This document shows, piece by piece, positions 62,188-64,000 of a stretch of 64,000 nt of DNA. The stretch comes from Fredinandcohnia onubensis (lineage in GTDB: Bacteria; Bacillota; Bacilli; Bacillales; Bacillaceae_L), in the NCBI RefSeq assembly GCF_002734285.1, contig NZ_NSEA01000008.1:184902-248901 (forward strand), written 5' to 3'. Each line of letters begins with the position of its first letter. Within the stretch, counting starts at the first letter, position 1. Made by a program: the position numbers and the translations under genes. Below the pieces are notes generated by a model that worked only from the letters and a program-made list of their open reading frames with translations, was not told the origin of the DNA and did not search any database.

Positions 62188-63099
62188 TTAAAACCCAGAC
62201 ATAAAATCAATTTTATCTGCAAGTTGCGGAAAATCGATTATAGGATTTCTGTTTTTTTGGATATGGAAAATCTCTTTGTTACGATGCTTTTCATATATAG
62301 ATACTTTATTTTCACGATGCCAGTTTAGTAACATTTCAATATCTTTCTTATGATATCGGCTAATTTCTCCCGGATATCGTAGCAAAAAGTACAATGTTGC
62401 TCTTGCAACCTCACCCTTCCCACTTTCGGGCTCAAACTTACCCTCTTCATATTTCCCGCAATGGTCTTTAACTGCTTCAGTCGCCAGTTTTGGTGGATAG
62501 TCAACAAAATCAAAATAAGGATAATTGGATCTGGCTGAATTACAATCTTTTTCACATGTAAAAAGATGATGCAAATCCCCTCTCATCGGATTATCCTCGT
62601 GAAACCATGACTGGGGCACTACATGTTCGCAATTAAACATATTTTCCTGATGAATAGACGTCACTGCCTGCTGAAAGTCATCATTATTCAAGTTGCTTAC
62701 TAACAACAGGTCATGAGCTTCTTTTCTTTTTCTGTCAGATTCATAATCTTCTCTCACGACTTGTTCAGGATTCTTTTCCTTTCCAGAATAGATGCTCTTT
62801 AAGGTTCCGTCCACATGTAGGTCTACCCGTGTATAAAGAAGGTCCCGGGTTTTAGCATTATAAGCTAACTGATTTACATGTGTTCTCGTTATTAACTGAC
62901 TGAGTTGTTTATACAACTCTTTTTTATCCTCAAGATTAAAATCAATCGTACAATAATAATCCTTGATGAACTGCTTGTCTTGTTCTACGTCATAATACTC
63001 TTTTTCGCTTTCAAATCTCCTTTTGTTAAACGTTAACTCTAACAAGGCAGCCTTTACATCAGGAAATTCATTTCTACCTTTGTCCTTTGTGGGATTCAT
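62188..63099 (-). CDS. Endonuclease I family nuclease (Bsn/YurI-like) without signal peptide
   Basis: The 303-residue protein has the His-Me finger nuclease core CEHVVPQSWF (catalytic H159), MRGDLHHLFTCEKDCNSARSN (172-192) and QKNRNPIIDFP near the C-terminus. This is the same family as Bacillus secreted ribonuclease Bsn. Unlike that enzyme, its N-terminus (MNPTKDKGRNEFPDVKAALL) has no hydrophobic segment, so it may stay in the cell. GGAGAAC precedes the ATG. It is followed by an intracellular-type protease gene on the same strand. Confidence 0.85.
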   Translation of the reverse strand: MNPTKDKGRNEFPDVKAALLELTFNKRRFESEKEYYDVEQDKQFIKDYYCTIDFNLEDKKELYKQLSQLITRTHVNQLAYNAKTRDLLYTRVDLHVDGTLKSIYSGKEKNPEQVVREDYESDRKRKEAHDLLLVSNLNNDDFQQAVTSIHQENMFNCEHVVPQSWFHEDNPMRGDLHHLFTCEKDCNSARSNYPYFDFVDYPPKLATEAVKDHCGKYEEGKFEPESGKGEVARATLYFLLRYPGEISRYHKKDIEMLLNWHRENKVSIYEKHRNKEIFHIQKNRNPIIDFPQLADKIDFMSGF

Positions 63100-63149
63100 A
63101 TAGTTCTCCTTTCCTGGTTTCTTTTAAACCGTTAAGAAAGTCACTATTC

Positions 63150-64000
63150 CTAAGGAGTAACATTCATGTTTGACGCAGGAATCATGTCGTGGAGCCTCTC
63201 AACAACGTCAAGGAGGAGAAAACCATTTCCTTCGGCGCTTTTTCTGTTGCCGAGAGGTACGGTTCGTCTAATGAGTTGGGCATAGACTTCTGCTTCGCTC
63301 AGTGTTCGGTCAAATTCTTTTTCACTTAGATTGATAAGTAAAGCAATTGCACCTGCAACATGTGGAGCCGCCATGGAAGTTCCTGTTAGTTTTGCATATT
63401 GATCATCAGGATACGTGGAAACGACATCTACCCCAGGAGCCACAAGGTCGATTTCTGTATGAGTATTAGAAAATGGAGCAAGCTGCAAATCCATGCTGAC
63501 AGCCCCTACGGATATGACTTCGTTATACGCACCAGGGTAAGCATACTCAAATGTATCCTCCAATGAATCCCCTTCATTCCCCGCTGCCACAACGACAGAT
63601 ATGTTTTGATTGACTGCATCTTGAATAACCTTATGCATCTCAGGTACATCTTGAGGCCCACCTAATGACATCGAGATGACACGTACTCTTTCATTGTTAG
63701 GTCCTTGCCACTCAATTGCATAGCGAATGGCATCGATGATCCAATCATACTGACCTGCCCCTTCTCCAGTTAAAGCTTTTAAACTTAAAATCTGAGCCTT
63801 TGGAGCAACCCCTACAACCCCATCATTGTTAAGACTAGCCGCAACCGTACCAGACACATGTGTCCCATGGCCATTGTTGTCTTCAAACACTTCAGGGTCC
63901 CCATTATAATCACTTGTAAAATTCCGTCCAGCAATAATTCGATCCTTTAGATCGGGATGAGACGTGTCAATCCCAGTATCAATCACTGCAATGACTACAC
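63150..64000 (-). CDS. Subtilisin-family serine protease, IspA-like (5' end beyond window)
   Basis: The frame is open to the right edge, so the N-terminus is missing. Visible are the catalytic Asp ([16 protein letters not shown]), His ([16 protein letters not shown]) and Ser ([18 protein letters not shown]). The oxyanion-region [11 protein letters not shown] and the calcium-type loops of the subtilase fold are also present. The sequence ([24 protein letters not shown], short C-terminus) fits the major intracellular serine protease of bacilli better than secreted subtilisins. The missing start region is needed to see whether a signal peptide or the IspA prosegment is present. Confidence 0.85.
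   Translation of the reverse strand, partial: VVIAVIDTGIDTSHPDLKDRIIAGRNFTSDYNGDPEVFEDNNGHGTHVSGTVAASLNNDGVVGVAPKAQILSLKALTGEGAGQYDWIIDAIRYAIEWQGPNNERVRVISMSLGGPQDVPEMHKVIQDAVNQNISVVVAAGNEGDSLEDTFEYAYPGAYNEVISVGAVSMDLQLAPFSNTHTEIDLVAPGVDVVSTYPDDQYAKLTGTSMAAPHVAGAIALLINLSEKEFDRTLSEAEVYAQLIRRTVPLGNRKSAEGNGFLLLDVVERLHDMIPASNMNVTP

Overview
This is 64 kb of low-GC chromosome from a spore-forming Bacillaceae-type Firmicute. The indicators are strong AGGAGG ribosome sites with frequent TTG and GTG starts, TPP and yybP-ykoY riboswitches, CcpA-type cre boxes, a KinB-like kinase, PspA and an IspA-like protease. I see no rRNA, tRNA, CRISPR array, transposase or prophage. The two ends cut through a secreted carbohydrate-binding protein (left) and a subtilase (right).

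Region by region. (1) 1-10.2 kb is a pectin/sugar-acid locus. It holds a secreted CBM protein; a gntR - kdgD - semialdehyde dehydrogenase - enolase-superfamily operon; a divergent pair of a GH105 unsaturated-uronyl hydrolase and a lipoprotein sugar-binding protein; and two tandem esterase-fold proteins, one of which has lost its catalytic triad. Three copies of TGATATATCA and one perfect cre mark its promoters. (2) 10.3-18.4 kb carries a prolyl 4-hydroxylase-like oxygenase, an erythromycin-esterase operon, a small SET protein, and an MMPL transporter with a coil-repeat partner facing a TetR regulator. (3) 18.5-21.9 kb is one very large secreted enzyme joining phosphodiester-glycosidase and metallophosphoesterase domains. 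(4) 22.2-31.8 kb is a catabolic block: a five-gene operon (ALDH, beta-hydroxyacid dehydrogenase, M20 amidohydrolase, two membrane proteins), a GAF-PucR regulator, a carbamoylase-like amidohydrolase and a permease. (5) 32-38.1 kb has a KinB-like kinase, a DUF4145 protein and a TPP-controlled tenI-thiO-thiS-thiG operon. (6) 38.2-45.2 kb carries small exported and membrane proteins and an envelope-stress module (PspA, a Gly/His-rich membrane protein, a repeat exoprotein, a two-component system). (7) 45.4-49.9 kb has a LysE exporter and a CmtR-like/CadA metal-resistance pair. (8) 50-57 kb has a degenerate intergenic repeat, katG and a DUF4011-helicase-Vsr-like nuclease of the anti-phage type. (9) 57-64 kb has an MFS/aldo-keto reductase pair with an HxlR regulator, a manganese-riboswitch-controlled TerC, and two degradative enzymes that may act in the cytoplasm.

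The most pervasive unexplained structure is a palindromic repeat family (core TGGGAC..GGGACC / TGTCCC..GTCCCA), with about a dozen copies. It sits again and again between a stop codon and the gene's terminator, in several cases touching the stop codon. Other points worth following are the GntR operator set, the esterase/pseudoesterase pair, the manganese riboswitch followed by two near-identical terminators, and an MMPL gene with no ordinary start codon.
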